Positions 1 through 11,610 of a DNA stretch of 64,000 nucleotides are shown piece after piece. Source of the stretch: Scatophagus argus (Eukaryota > Chordata > Actinopteri > Scatophagidae); the NCBI RefSeq assembly GCF_020382885.2, contig NC_058506.1, positions 15,788,318-15,852,317 of the forward strand, written 5' to 3'. The notes under the pieces were generated by a model. The model was not told where the DNA came from, searched no databases, and saw only the letters and a program-made list of their open reading frames with translations. Within the stretch, counting starts at the first letter, position 1, and each line of letters starts with the position of its first letter. Position numbers and translations under genes: made by a program.

Positions 1-387
1 TCACCGAAACTCCAGCCCGGTTTCGTTGACATTTGTATCTACCCTGCCCTCTGTTGACATAAGGAAACACTGCACCTCCTTTCCTGTGACTGTTTGAAAC
101 TTGATCCACCAACTTTCACAGTTCTCTTGGATCAAACAACATATTACTGTTCAATTAAAACAAGATATAGAACCTAAAATTTCTTCTGAATTTCTTCAGT
201 TCTAGCATCTGCTGTTCTGCAATGCATGAATTCCACACCACAATAAGGTTAAAATTTCAACAACAAGACTTGTTGATATGTATTTCCCCAGCAATATCAC
301 ATAAGAGAGAGAGGAATTCTCTCCTGTTCTAACCTATTAACAAGATCACTGTAGTTCTTCTTCTTAACACTCTGTCTCTGCACTCAG
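1..387. other. Intron 3' end of the Shroom gene
   Basis: No open frame with coding character is visible. The stretch ends in a good pyrimidine tract and CAG acceptor immediately before 388, so it is most simply the last intron of the Shroom gene. Confidence 0.6.
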
Positions 388-642
388 CAATCTCTGGACA
401 GTCGCCACCGTCTGCTGTGCAAACAGAGGGAGGACGCCAAAGATCTGAAGGATAATCTGGACCGGAGAGAGAACCTGGTCTCCACCTTCCTGTCGCGCCA
501 GCTGTCTGCCAAACAGCTGCAGGACTACCGGCGCTTCATCCAGACCAAGGCGTCACTGCTCATCCGGCAGAAGGACCTGGAGGAGAAGCAAAGGCTGGCC
601 GAGGAGCAGCTGGAGGCCCTCTCCAACAGCCTGAATCTGTGA
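388..642 (+). CDS. shroom1: Shroom family C-terminus (last coding exon, partial gene), probably shroom1
   Basis: Shroom proteins bind actin and recruit Rho kinase to apical junctions through a C-terminal ASD2 domain, driving apical constriction. A pyrimidine-rich acceptor ends at 387. The exon reads in frame from 388 for 84 residues to a TGA at 640-642. The peptide is an amphipathic coiled coil with the ASD2-end pattern: RLLCKQREDAKDLKDNLDRRE, then a short break (LSAKQLQDYRRF), then a Glu/Lys/Leu-rich helix ending EEQLEALSNSLNL. Only this last exon is inside the window; the rest lies to the left. The choice of shroom1 over other Shroom paralogs rests on the neighbours sowaha, septin8 and ccni2, not on the sequence. 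Family membership is fairly sure and the paralog is inferred. Confidence 0.8.
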   Translation, partial: QSLDSRHRLLCKQREDAKDLKDNLDRRENLVSTFLSRQLSAKQLQDYRRFIQTKASLLIRQKDLEEKQRLAEEQLEALSNSLNL

Positions 643-950
643 AGGGCGGAGCGATGAAAGCACTGATTGCTCCTTTCCTTCTCGACTTGCGTTGAAGGAC
701 GATATTCAAAAATACGCGTAAAGAGAGTGTTGGCTGTACTTTTCTGACTGGGTTTGACACGTAGACAGACTAGGCGTGGATTATATGTGGTCCAGCTGGT
801 ATCTCCAACGCTTTGCACCCTGTTGTGACTTTCTTTTGTCCTTTAAAAGAGTTTGATGGGGAACTCATCATGCCCTCTGCTCTCCTCTCATAACTACGTG
901 TCACACACGAGATGAGCAATAAAGACAGTTGAGACCGAAGTTTCTCGCCT
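643..950 (+). other. shroom1: Probable 3' UTR and polyadenylation site of the Shroom gene
   Basis: Sequence after the stop codon contains a canonical AATAAA at 918-923. Cleavage would be expected about 15-30 bases later. The exact end is inferred. Confidence 0.5.
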
Positions 951-3849
951 TGCTGTCGTCAAGCAAGGCTTCGCAGAACACTTATCCACCCAAACTCTGC
1001 CCACTGTCGGTGTGCACAGTCTGCAGGGTGCATCTGAGGACTTCTTACTGAGATGATGTACGTGTGTCCGTTGACTTTGAACAGAGAATCTGTTCTGAAC
1101 TGTTTATCTGTGTGCCTTGATACTGGCGTTGCAGTGGAATGTTTTCCATTAGAGCTGCTAGGTGGAAACTCTGTGCCCCCCGTTAGCAATCCAGCAGCTG
1201 TCCTTCACCTTTCATTAAGATGTTAGAGCTACAGTCCTGTTATCTGCACCTGCGTAAACCTATTATAAGCTTTAAGATTGTATTTTGACCCGTGAGAAGG
1301 CTTCGGTGAGAGAGAGTAGCCTGAGAGGGGAAGTGTACTGTATCAAGTCAGTAAAATGTATCATAGATGGAGTAGATTTTTTTTAATGTTCTTTTTTAAA
1401 AATATGTTTCAAATTAAGGCACTAAAAACCAAAAAGGGTGAATGAAAAAAAGCACTTTGTAATGATACATAAATGCACATTTCTTCAAATCAGATTTGTT
1501 CAAAATAATGTCAAGTGAAAGCCTTACTCCATCCATTCAGACATTTTTTTTGTTTGTTTGTTTTGTCATTAATTTTAAGTAGGAATGTTGAAATGAAAGG
1601 TACACAAGCACACACGGCAACATTAAGGATTGTGTACAAATACTTCTACCCATCTAATTTCATACTTGATGTCACTAAGTCTTGATGATTTCATGCTGGA
1701 GCCATTCTTCATACAGAGGAGCTAAATCTCTAAAGCAGATTATAAGTAAGCAATTATATCACTGATATTTTCTCCCAATGTCCCCTTGTTGCAGAAGTGA
1801 CACATGATACTTGAAATACTGTTTTGCTTTTTAAAGAGGAAAGTCCACGATCTTTACTTCAGGTGTCTTAAACTAATTTTCTCTCCTCTACCTCCACAGC
1901 GTAGCCACTTTTAGACTCATGTAGCCTTGGAGTTTATTTAAATTTACACAGCTTTCAGTTAAAAAGCTCTTCTTGGTAGCCCTGAATAAAAACGCGCTTT
2001 TGAATCAAAATGACTTTTGACCCTAATTTTTAAAGAAACTCACGTTTTAGTGTCTACATTGATATTTGTCAGTAGTTGTTATAGTTGTATTAATTTCTTT
2101 TTGCTGAATCTTCAACCAGAGACATTAGAGAGTTGTTTAAGAGTGATGTGAGCCCCTGCTCTACATTAGAATATGTGCTGTGAGCGTGAATTACGAATGT
2201 CTCAGTTATGTGTGTAGAGATTAGTTGTTGAGCAGAATGACAGAACTCCTCTCGGTGTTTGCTGTGTTTTCAACAGGAAATTCCTATGAAGTCAAAAAGT
2301 GATCAAAATCATCCCTCAGGAAATTCTACCTGTTGGCTGTTAATGAGAAAAAAAATTGCTCCAGTGCATGGGCTGACTGTTGTGTGTATGATATTTATGT
2401 AACAATGACCACAGAGAGGCAGAGCTGCTTTAGTAACCCCCTTAAACATAACTCAAAATATAATTTAAAAAATGTTTTTCTCAGAAACTGTAAACCCTGC
2501 CAAGCTGAAAGATATTTTCACGCTTTTAGTTAAATAGTTTCACCACCTCCGCCACCACCCCTCAACTATTTCTCTGGAGGTTTACAACTCTGCTAAACAA
2601 ATGTATGTTTGTTTTGGCCTTTGTGCTGACGCAGGGCTAAAGGGTTAGAGGGACTCGCATGCTGTTCCTCTCAGTCTGCTGAAATAATTCCTAAAGTATG
2701 CAAAAGACCAACATTTTGGACAAAGAAAGACTTTTGAGGGGGGTGGAAAGAGTGCAAAATGCTCCCACATAGGCACAGCGCATGGATAAATACTCATTTT
2801 AGTTCTTGCTGTGTGTACATACTAACAAACATTTGACAACTTCCTGTGTCTTTTCTGGTTTCTGGTGTGTTATGTTGAGGTTGCAAGAAAGTGTTCTGTT
2901 TTTGAAGTAGGATTATATATGTGTGTTTGGGGATTTTGTTTCACATTCTGGAGGCGTGTGACATTGATATAAACAGAATCAACTTTAAAGCCAAGAAGGA
3001 AAGACATATTTCAGTGAGTCCCAGCTGGTGGTATGACAACAGAGACATTTCTAAATCCACTGTTTCTGCCATAATTCACACATGTTTTCCGTTGAGAGTT
3101 TTGAGCTGTTTTTTTGTGCCTGTCTGGAGTTACAAATTCCATGATGTTTGTATGATTGTGAATAAATTAAAAATTAAGCTCTCCCTCTCCTTCCGGTGTA
3201 GCTCATTTCATTTCACTTTTACCAAAATGAGACCAGGATCCAACTTGGACATATAGGCTACTTACAATAGTCATGGAAAAAGTGATAGACGTCTTGCAAT
3301 ATTCGGGCTGTGAGAAAATACTGTTTCATATTTTGACCTTCCTTTACTAAGAACCTGATGTTTCCTCAGTGGTTGAGGCTCTCCTCGGTTGGTTGTTCCT
3401 CTCAGAGATCGTTTCTGCCCTCTGCAGGCTTATCAACACACTGCTTCTGAGAGTCCTTAACATTTTCTGTTGCCACACAGTGCGGAAGCTTCATCATCCC
3501 TTGTGCAAAAACAAACTACTCCAACCAAGGATGAAATATATGCTTTATGATTATGCAGAAAGATGATGATGGAAACAATGCAAAATATCTGCCTGCAAAT
3601 GGAAGAAGGAAACGCATTTTAGAACTTTTGTGATCAGGATTGTGTGGGCTTTAATTACCATCAGTAGCAATAATCCCAGTAGTGTTTATTATATTAAGTG
3701 GACTATTTTGTAATGTAATAGAATCTCTCATTGCTCAGTGCTGATGTGACTGATCACAAGCTTGACCCTAATGTGTAACTGGTGGCAGTATCTAAATAAA
3801 GACATGACAGAAATGACACTTTATTTAGAGAAATCCCACCCAGGAGTTA

Positions 3850-4040
3850 GATGAGAAGATCACTTCCAACAGCTGGTTAAGCTCGGTTCATCATAAGAAC
3901 TGAAAACAGGGGAACAGCTATGTATAGTTTGATTCAGAAACAGGCTACACAATCTATTCGAATACAACGGGCTACACACCTGGAGTCAGGGGGCACTTAG
4001 CTTAGCTTAGCAAAGAGATGGGAGAGCTGGCTTTGTGTTG
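3850..4040 (+). repeat. Fragment of a dispersed teleost repeat with 'TTAGCTTAGCTTAGC' core
   Basis: It contains GAGTTAGATGAGAAGAT near 3845-3861 and a TTAGCTTAGCTTAGCAAAGAG core near 3998-4016. I recognise these as parts of a repeat common in perciform introns and UTRs. Boundaries are approximate and the family name is not known to me. Confidence 0.55.
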
Positions 4041-4639
4041 CCTGGCTTCTGTGTCCCCCGCTTTCTGCATTCTTTCAGAAGACATTAAATCACACGTTGT
4101 GCCCACACATGGCGTAGATGTTGCTTCCTAACTAGCTTATGTGTCATCCAACATTTTCTGTTTGCCTGAGAGAGATGGACACAGTCAGTGATTATCAGCA
4201 GCAAAGCTCCTCATTACCCAGCACTGTCACAGAACTGCTGCTGCAGTGTTCAGGCCATCCTGTTCCCTCCTGCTAGTTGTCTGCGGCGAACAGCACACCA
4301 AATACCGCATCACTTAGCCCACTGTCTTTGACGCTAAACCCTAATTGCCATGCAATTAGTGTCTGACAAAGATCTTACTTGTTTAGAAATCCCTGAATTG
4401 TGTTTTATGTCCCTGCTGCCTTCAGTTGTGATGTGATTTAAAGTGTTTTTTATTCTATAAAGTGCGCTAAGTGCTATCTGGTGTCTCTCACTATCCTCCT
4501 GAGATTTCCTCTTCCATTTGCCAACATGAAATCTTTCTGTTTTTCCCCCTGCAGTTCATTCTATGCCTTTCAATAAGCATTTGTTATTGCTGACAAACAA
4601 ACTGGACAGCATTCCACTGTGAAGCTGAGCAAATGATGG

Positions 4640-4790
4640 GCAGAGAGGCATGAAAGAGACAAGACAGGAGGAAGACAGGCTGCTGAAAATATATGTCATG
4701 TCTTGACAGTAAAAATAAAGTCACAGCCAGGGTTAGCTTAGCAAAGAGACTGGAAGCAGGAGGGGAACCAAAGGCCTGGTTCTGCCTGAA
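4640..4790 (+). repeat. Second fragment of the same dispersed repeat
   Basis: It shares with the copy at 3850-4040 and the copy at 6205-6480 the words 'cagccagggttagcttagc', 'aaagagactggaagcagg' and 'ggggaacca' in the same order. Boundaries are approximate. Confidence 0.55.
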
Positions 4791-6204
4791 GCCAAAGACA
4801 TCCAGCACCCCTGCAGACTTTACAGGGGTCATATGCCAAACATGGAGTGGGCTCAGGATAAGCCTGGGTTAGATATGTGTGGAAAAAAAACATAAAAGTG
4901 TGAAATGTGTGCGTGGGGGTGAAATGGGCCTAGGTTAGCACTAGTTAGTCAACACTAGAATATGCTCTGTAAAAAGCTTTTATTTCTTGGCTTGGAGTAG
5001 TGAATTTATGAAGTCCTTTTACTTTGGTGACATTGCCACACAACTGGCTGACTCTTCCAAAAAAAGCTATTAAATAAGATACAGAGGGGTAGTTAGTGAG
5101 CTTTAGAGGTGCCTGTTGACAGATTTTGTTAACAGGGACCATGAGATCGAAATACATAATGGACCTTGTTGTGTTATCCCTAAAAATCATATTCTTGAAG
5201 ACAACCAGGTTAGCTGTTTGTCCTTGGTTCTAGTCTTTTTTGGAAATCATTACTATGTTCCTCAGATTCTCATGGCACATAATGGGCACATGACAAAGGG
5301 TCCAATGTTCTCCAGTTCCATGCGCTTTCCCAGGGTCCTATGTTCCCGAGGTCCTGGTTCCAGGGTCTCGTGTTCACTAGCTCTACATAGCACATCACAG
5401 AAACCTGAAAAAGATATTAAGGGTAACCCAAAATCAAATGTAATGATAACCATTTGTTTTGTTGTCTTTATTTGACTGCTTTAGAGTTTGTTCCAATAAA
5501 AGTTGGGTGATGTTTATCAACTATTTTAACCTGAAACAGATCACATTAGATCCAACTAGGAGACATAAATGTTAAACTGATATACAGTTTCAGTAGCTCA
5601 GGCGGTAGGTTGAACATATCTATGACTCAGTGGTTACTGTGCCAGGTGCTCAGATTACTGACTTCAAGGCTCACTTTTCAACCTGAACTCTGAACTCTCC
5701 ACCCACAGGAATGTCAGCACACCTTAAAGCCTCCGTCTCCTCCTCTCGGCTAACCTCTGGCAGTCAACAAACAGCTCGGTTAGGAAGACTAACAAAGCCT
5801 CGCTCTCAGGCCAAAGCACTGACAGCAAAGCTTTATTCCAGTCTCCGTAATTTATTGCCTCTTTGTTACAGTAGATGTTGTTCTTGCTCTCATTAAGTTA
5901 ACTTAAGCCTTGTTTATAACCACCTGACACACACACACACTGGATAATGATGCATTGTGAAAATGCATTCCAGACCTTCCTCATTATATTTCTCCACTGC
6001 CTCTAATTTTATAACAGGCCGTCAGAAGAAACAAAAGTGTTAATTAACTTCTTATGACTGAAAATGTCCATGTGGGTCTTTTCTCACCAAACAAGGCTGG
6101 CAGGCCTCATTTCTTTACAAATGCTGAGATGACAGATTTACATTGGACTGTGTCCTATACTTCAGTAAGAGGAGAGGACAAGTTAAATCAAATCCCATCC
6201 AACA

Positions 6205-6480
6205 TCAGCAGACGTTAAAGGACATTTCGACATATTGGGAAAGGCATTATTCACTTTCTTGCCGAGAGTTAGATGAGTTAGACTTGAACCGCTCTCGTGT
6301 CTGTAGGATGTGCAGATTTTGTTACCTGTGCTAAGAGCCAGGCCATCTGTTTTCCCCTGCTTCCAGTCTTAAAGCTAAGCTAAGCTAACTGCCCCTGCAT
6401 ACCGTACAGACCGTACAGACATGAGGGTGGTATCGATACTCTCATCAAGCTGTAGTCAAGAAAGTGATCAAGCAAAGCGT
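6205..6480. repeat. Two fragments of the same dispersed repeat, in opposite orientations
   Basis: The left part (about 6208-6305) reads forward with 'ttaaaggacatttcgacat', 'cactttcttgccgagagtt' and 'ctctcgtgtctgt'. The right part (about 6335-6480) reads the same element on the minus strand, including the antisense of the TTAGCTTAGCTTAGC core (gctaagctaagctaac) and 'actctcatc'. Within it ACCGTACAG is duplicated in tandem. Confidence 0.6.
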
Positions 6481-8499
6481 TACTAAATTTAGCTGATACA
6501 ACTTAGCACTAAGAAATTTTTTGTTTGGTTTAGCTTCATTGCTAATTCTGGTTGGGAGAGGCTCTTGTTCTCAATGAGTAGCATCTTGGTCCAGTTTCAT
6601 AACAAGTGTCTCTACCTTTAGCACTCAAGTTTACCACTCACAGGTCCATATTTTCACTTTAATACTTCGTTACACAGCTGTACTGCTGCTCCTTTTATCT
6701 AAAGGATCTAAATGACCACCGCTGACCTTGTGATGGCCTGCCTCCTCGCAGCAGCAGCAGCAGAAAAGAACATTTGCTTAACAAAACCCAGAGGCTCCGA
6801 GATGAAACATCGTCTTGACGTAAAGACATTGAATGCTGCTGGGGAAGTGACATCATGAGAAACGAAAGAAACAGACAGAGAGGACTCGAGGCAGGGGACA
6901 AGACAAGCAGCGTGAGCCATTTCTGGACACTTCTGCTTTTCTACCCGTGATTCTTTCTCCTTTCAGATTTTTTCTCCTCCCAAACAAGCAGTAACTCAAA
7001 ACCCTGCTTTTACTCTTCTCTTCACCATCCACTCTGTTTAGGAAAAGACACCAGAGAGGAAGCAGGGCAGCGACGTCAGCTCTTACGCGTCTTGCCTTCA
7101 GGCCGCCGTTGCCGGTGAGATCATGAACACAATCCACATGCACACACATGTAAACGCGCACTCATTCCTCGTCGGCTGCCAATCTGACTGAATCACAGCT
7201 GTCTCGACAAGCCAGAGGATGGATCAGAGCCATGTTTCAGAAAGGCTTTGGCACTCAGAAAGACTCTAATGATTTATGGAACACCTGTATACTCCTTTAT
7301 GAATAACAAACACTTTATCTTTTGTAGTAAAATATGCTGTAACTCAGTAAAATCCAGTGGATTTTTTTGTTCCTTCCAGGGCGTTTCAGTGGGATGTTTG
7401 CTTCTCAGAAATGCCTCACAGTGTTCAATAATTAATCTGTTACAAAGTGAAGTAATGATGAAGAGGCAAATCATCTAAGTCATCCTCAGAGGCATTTCTC
7501 TGATTTGTATTTTTATTTGTTACTCTATTTCATAGCTAGACGCTTGTTTTATCCATGAATCAGCAAGCACACCTGCATTTTTTTAAAGTTTGGTCATATT
7601 TGCCTCTGGATATCGAAAGGGTGACATCTTTTTTTATCAATGTGAAAACACGGAGGAGAACAAGTCAGTTCTTGATCAGTGAATCAGTGTCATAGACTGA
7701 TTTCCTATTAATACTGATTTATTTTGATCAAAAACAGACATTTCTGAGGAGATAGCTAGATTTAAAACTCAAGCTTTAGATGTAAACATGGTAAAAGCAG
7801 TTAACAGTCTTTTTTATTCCTTCAGTTCATTTAAAATGACGATAAATCGGAGTGTGTGACACACCTTAACAGGTATTGGAAAGTCAATGACATAAAACAA
7901 ATGAACAACCTCATTTCTGCAGCTACATCACTGGTAGGAGAGTATTTTTTAAAACTAAAACTACAACATAAAATAAAAATGATTCTTACCATTTAGAAAA
8001 ATGGGAATTCATATCAATAAATGGGAAACTCACCATAAAACACACACTATATCTGTAATATTGTTATGCACAGTTTTAATTTCTGCTTTTGAGCCTCTCG
8101 TGAAGGTGAACAAAAGGCAGCCTGAAGAGATGACGCCTTCAAGAAACCACAGACAGTGAGTAATACGACGACTCACTGGACCTACTGGAATATTTCCTGG
8201 CTCATGTTTGGCTTATACCTGTAAACACAACCAAGGTGACACCTGAAGGTACAAAGGTAACATGCCAAACTAAAACTCATTGTCTCTAACTCAGAATGAA
8301 TCAGAACCATCACCATCAAGTCTTGGATTGATTACCTCTTTGATTGCTTCTGCGTGCACGTCAGAAAATATAAATAACATAACAAGAGATTGTTGAAGAG
8401 TCCTGAAAATCAGAGGAATGCCAGTCAAATTCTGTGAGATAGTTTGCTTATTTCTTGTGCTTATTTCTCATGGAAATATGCAAACAAAGAATTCTGAGT

Positions 8500-9954
8500 T
8501 TACATAAAGGCATCTGACACAATCCTGCTCCTGACGCTGCTGATGCTGCTTATGCTGTCTTCATGTTCCTCGCCGGGATCGTCGCTCACGGAGGAAAATC
8601 CCATCCTCTGCTTGTGCTTCTTCTTGTATCCCGAAGTGTGGGGCTGGAAGAGACGGCTTATTGAATGCAGACCCTTGGAGAGATCCGGGAAGAGGTCCAG
8701 CTCTTCTTTCTCATGCAGGACCCTGTCCTGAGTCTGCTGGGCTTTGGGTTCACCCAGCATCTCCCTCACCGTCCCAGAAACGCCTTTGTGTAGATAGTGG
8801 TAGGCCCTCTTCCCACAGTTGTCCCTGATGCTCGGGTCGGCGCTGTACTCTCCCACCAGCATGGCCATGATGTACTCCTGGTTATGCAGAGCGGCGATGT
8901 GCAAAGGGGTGTATCCACCATGTGTTTTTGCATTAATGTCAATGTCGACTCCTCCTTCCTTGGCCAGGTGGATAATCTTCACAAGCATGCTGCTGTTTCC
9001 ACATTTGGCCGCCCAGTGCAGGGCGGTGAACCCCGACATGAAGTCCTTCTTCTCAGCCAGCTGGTTGTCTCTCAGCAGCAGACCGTACACCTGGCTCCAG
9101 TGGCCGGCGGCACACTTCACCAGCCATTCATGCTCTGACTGCTCCAAGGGAACCACTGAGGGGAACCTTGTGTCTTTGGGCTCCTCTGAATCCTTGGTGC
9201 TCTTCACAGCCCTCCTCAGCTGGGGGGAGCCGATGCTGCCCCCCGTCTCGATTGACGGGGGCCTTCTCTTGTTCCTGAAGGCCTGTAGTGTGGGGCTTTC
9301 AGGGGGCTCATCTGGGTCCACTTTCAGTTTGCGGATCTCAACCCTGGTGGTGCTGGGAGGCAGTCTCAGGGGTAAGGCATATGGTTTGCTCTGGATGCTG
9401 ATGGGTTCATTAGCTGCATTGCTTCTAGAGCCACTATCTCCATCTGTGTCCTGCTTTTGGATCTCAACTTTCAGCACCCTCTTAACTTTAATATCCGTGA
9501 ATTTACTCCTTCGCAGTGCCAACTCTATAGGAGAAAGTAATTCTGTGGGATGTTCACTATTTTCACTACTTTCCTGTTCTGAATCAGGTTCAGAAACAGC
9601 CGATCTCTCCCCTCCTGCATCGACAACACAGCTTTCAGTGTGCTCACTCCGCACAGGTGGGCGCTGCTGCTCACCTGTCGGCGGGATCTCTTTATTATCA
9701 GTCTTTTTCGTAGTCTGGACATCGTCTAGCAAATGCTGATACATTTTCTTGACGACAACGTACCGGACACCGTCGATTTCTTTCACTACGGCGAGGTTGT
9801 TGACAAAGGTCTTGAAAAGCTCCCTGTTCCGTTCTCTCTGTGCGGGATCGTTGCAGTCTACAGTCCCTTTGAACCTACTCACCAGGTCGGATTTCTTTAC
9901 TTTGCCCCCTTCCGTTATCAGCAGAGACAGGACGGATTCTTGCGTTAAAGCCAT
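8500..9954 (-). CDS. sowaha: Sosondowah ankyrin repeat protein A (SOWAHA), single exon
   Basis: The ORF encodes 484 residues when started at the ATG at 9954-9952. This start gives MALTQESVLSLLITEGGKV and places the SOWAH N-terminal winged-helix-like domain (about residues 2-85, with LLITEGGKVKKSDLVSRFKG and FVNNLAVVKEIDGVRYVVVKK) right at the N-terminus, as in mammalian SOWAHA. An in-frame ATG at 10062 would add 36 unrelated residues and is less likely. The middle (about 90-300) is low-complexity, Ser/Glu/Pro-rich and probably disordered. Two ankyrin repeats follow: about 307-340 (SGFTALHWAAKCGN) and about 346-380 (GGYTPLHIAALHNQ). A Lys-rich patch and a Ser-rich C-terminal tail complete it. 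Mammalian SOWAHA is also intronless. Molecular function is unknown; ankyrin repeats suggest protein binding. The gene is head-to-head with septin8. Confidence 0.93.
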   Translation of the reverse strand: MALTQESVLSLLITEGGKVKKSDLVSRFKGTVDCNDPAQRERNRELFKTFVNNLAVVKEIDGVRYVVVKKMYQHLLDDVQTTKKTDNKEIPPTGEQQRPPVRSEHTESCVVDAGGERSAVSEPDSEQESSENSEHPTELLSPIELALRRSKFTDIKVKRVLKVEIQKQDTDGDSGSRSNAANEPISIQSKPYALPLRLPPSTTRVEIRKLKVDPDEPPESPTLQAFRNKRRPPSIETGGSIGSPQLRRAVKSTKDSEEPKDTRFPSVVPLEQSEHEWLVKCAAGHWSQVYGLLLRDNQLAEKKDFMSGFTALHWAAKCGNSSMLVKIIHLAKEGGVDIDINAKTHGGYTPLHIAALHNQEYIMAMLVGEYSADPSIRDNCGKRAYHYLHKGVSGTVREMLGEPKAQQTQDRVLHEKEELDLFPDLSKGLHSISRLFQPHTSGYKKKHKQRMGFSSVSDDPGEEHEDSISSISSVRSRIVSDAFM

Positions 9955-10465
9955 TGTTAAAAATCGTAGCCCACAGGCGGTTAAAGGTTGAAACGTAGAT
10001 CTCCAGCGGCCGTCCCGTGTCCTGACACACCTTTGTCCTGGTGACAGTGTAGTAGCCTTCACCTGGCCGCTTGCTTTTCTCCTCCCTACCTGGAGGAGTG
10101 TTTTTTTTTTTTTTTTCGGGGAAAGTACAGACGTGGAAAGAATTTGAATAATATATGCAGATGTTTCTCTACAGGCAAAGTGGCTGCGAGTGCAAAAAGA
10201 CTTGTAAAGAGTAAATATTTTTTTTTCCTTTCATAATATAATTTAAGACTTTGATGAAGCAGAGATTGTAGATGTGTTCTATACACAATTTTAAGAGGAA
10301 AAATTAGCCTTATACCCGGGTTTAACCTTATAAGCCAGGTTAATGGCTCATATAGAGTTATGCCCACAATTTACTGTGATAATAATCATGATCTTGCTAG
10401 AACTTCTGCTGCCACTAATAATGATAAAAATAACACACAAAAAATAGTATGCCTGGTATTCCTGT

Positions 10466-10489
10466 GACACACACACACACACACACACA
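10466..10489. repeat. CA microsatellite
   Basis: Uninterrupted AC/CA dinucleotide run of about 12 units in the sowaha/septin8 intergenic region. Confidence 0.95.
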
Positions 10490-11236
10490 AAGACAAATGT
10501 GGCCATATTTAAGGATGATGAACAGTGTTGGCTGGACCAGTCATTAATCACCAGAACTCTTAGATATCAATATCACCTCAAAATACAATACTGGTAGGGC
10601 CCTCACAAAACACATGCAGAAAGTTTATGAAAGTTTAACAAGATACCAGCATAGAGCAGAGAAAAGTGCAAGTCCCCTCGGGCACCTAACAATAACGACA
10701 GCAGATGATTTGCTCTGATTGGCTGAGTCACATTGTAGTAGAATCAATCTGTGACCTGATTTAATTCATTTCAATATTAATACCATACCAAGAAAACAAC
10801 AGGTCGACAGCCGGCTATGCTGAAGCAACGATCAGATATTTTATTATCTCCACCATTGCCACACATATTTCTGCTCTGCCTCTGTCGCTTTGCGGTGCTG
10901 CTGGCTCCTGTCCTGGCTTGCAATGTGTGCAAGATGACATTCCTGGACTGAATGGGAGTTTCTGAGAAGTGGCCATATTGGAACGTCTCTGTCCTGCCCA
11001 AAGATACAACCTGAATGTCAAGATAATTCTCCTCCTGTTTTAACGTACGTGTGAACGTGACCCATATACCGCCTGAAAACATTTCCAGGAAACTTTAAAG
11101 TGGTTTAAATTCAGAATTTGACAATTTTGTGTGTGGACCATATTTCATAATTAATGAAAATAGAAGCTAATTAAAAATATCAGACTGTATCTAATGAACT
11201 CATATTAGCTTTGTTTGCTGACTTTTTCTGCTACCC

Positions 11237-11330
11237 CGTGCAGCACAGATTAGCTAAACCAAGCAAGCCCCTTTTGCTGTTACTATCCCGTGCTACACAG
11301 TTTTGCTAAACCAAGGTAGCCCAACAGCTA
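11237..11330 (+). repeat. Imperfect direct repeat upstream of septin8
   Basis: Two similar units of about 45 bp lie in tandem. Each has a 'ctgct/ctgtta...cccgtgc' start, then 'cacag.tt.gctaaaccaag' and 'agccc'. They lie about 250-340 bp before the septin8 start codon. Confidence 0.6.
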
Positions 11331-11580
11331 GTGTCGAAAGGAGGAAATTAAAAGGTTTATCACGACTGAGCGAAACAGAAGCACAGTAGCAGTGAATCAT
11401 CTTGTCGCCTTGCGTGTAGCCTCCCTGCCCATTTACTAGCTCTTCTCTGTCTTGTGTCCCTCTCTTCCTATCTCTGTCAGCCTAGCTTAGTAGTTTTGCA
11501 GGCTAGTACGGAGAGACGAGGGCTGCTCCCTTTCGCCTCTGCTCAGTCTGCCTAGCACACAGTACCATACATTCCTCACC

Positions 11581-11610
11581 ATGGCTGCCACGGACGTTGA
11601 CGTATTTTCG
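11581..11610 (+). CDS. septin8: septin8 coding exon 1 (start codon)
   Basis: ATG in a good Kozak context (CCTCACCATGG) opens [10 protein letters not shown], close to the mammalian SEPT8 start MAATDLERFS. The exon ends in phase 0 before a GTAAGT donor at 11611. Intron 1, to 19882, is about 8.3 kb. Confidence 0.9.

Larger units (their letters stand above)
951..8499. other. Intergenic region between shroom1 and sowaha
   Basis: The Shroom gene (+) and sowaha (-) converge on this 7.5 kb stretch. I see no coding exon in it. It is AT-rich and contains fragments of a dispersed repeat listed separately (3850-4040, 4640-4790, 6205-6480). The part adjoining 8499 should hold the sowaha 3' UTR. Candidate minus-strand polyadenylation signals are ATTAAA at 8075-8080 and AATAAA at 7813-7818, but neither is decisive. 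Confidence 0.5.
9955..11580. promoter_or_regulatory. Divergent intergenic/promoter region of sowaha (-) and septin8 (+)
   Basis: The two start codons are 1.6 kb apart and face away from each other, so both promoters should lie here. The stretch is not strongly GC-rich. It contains a T16 run at 10101-10116, a CA tract at 10466-10489, and an imperfect direct repeat at about 11237-11330. The 5' UTR of septin8 probably occupies the last 100-200 bases before 11581. Transcription start sites cannot be fixed from sequence. Confidence 0.45.

Noticed and set aside
8819..9739. 306-residue open frame on the + strand
   Set aside because: It is the antisense shadow of sowaha. The protein is Ser/Leu/Cys-rich with no recognisable domain, while the minus strand carries clear SOWAH and ankyrin motifs.
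9955..10062. In-frame upstream ATG extending SOWAHA by 36 residues
   Set aside because: The extension does not resemble SOWAHA N-termini, and the ATG at 9954 matches the family start directly.
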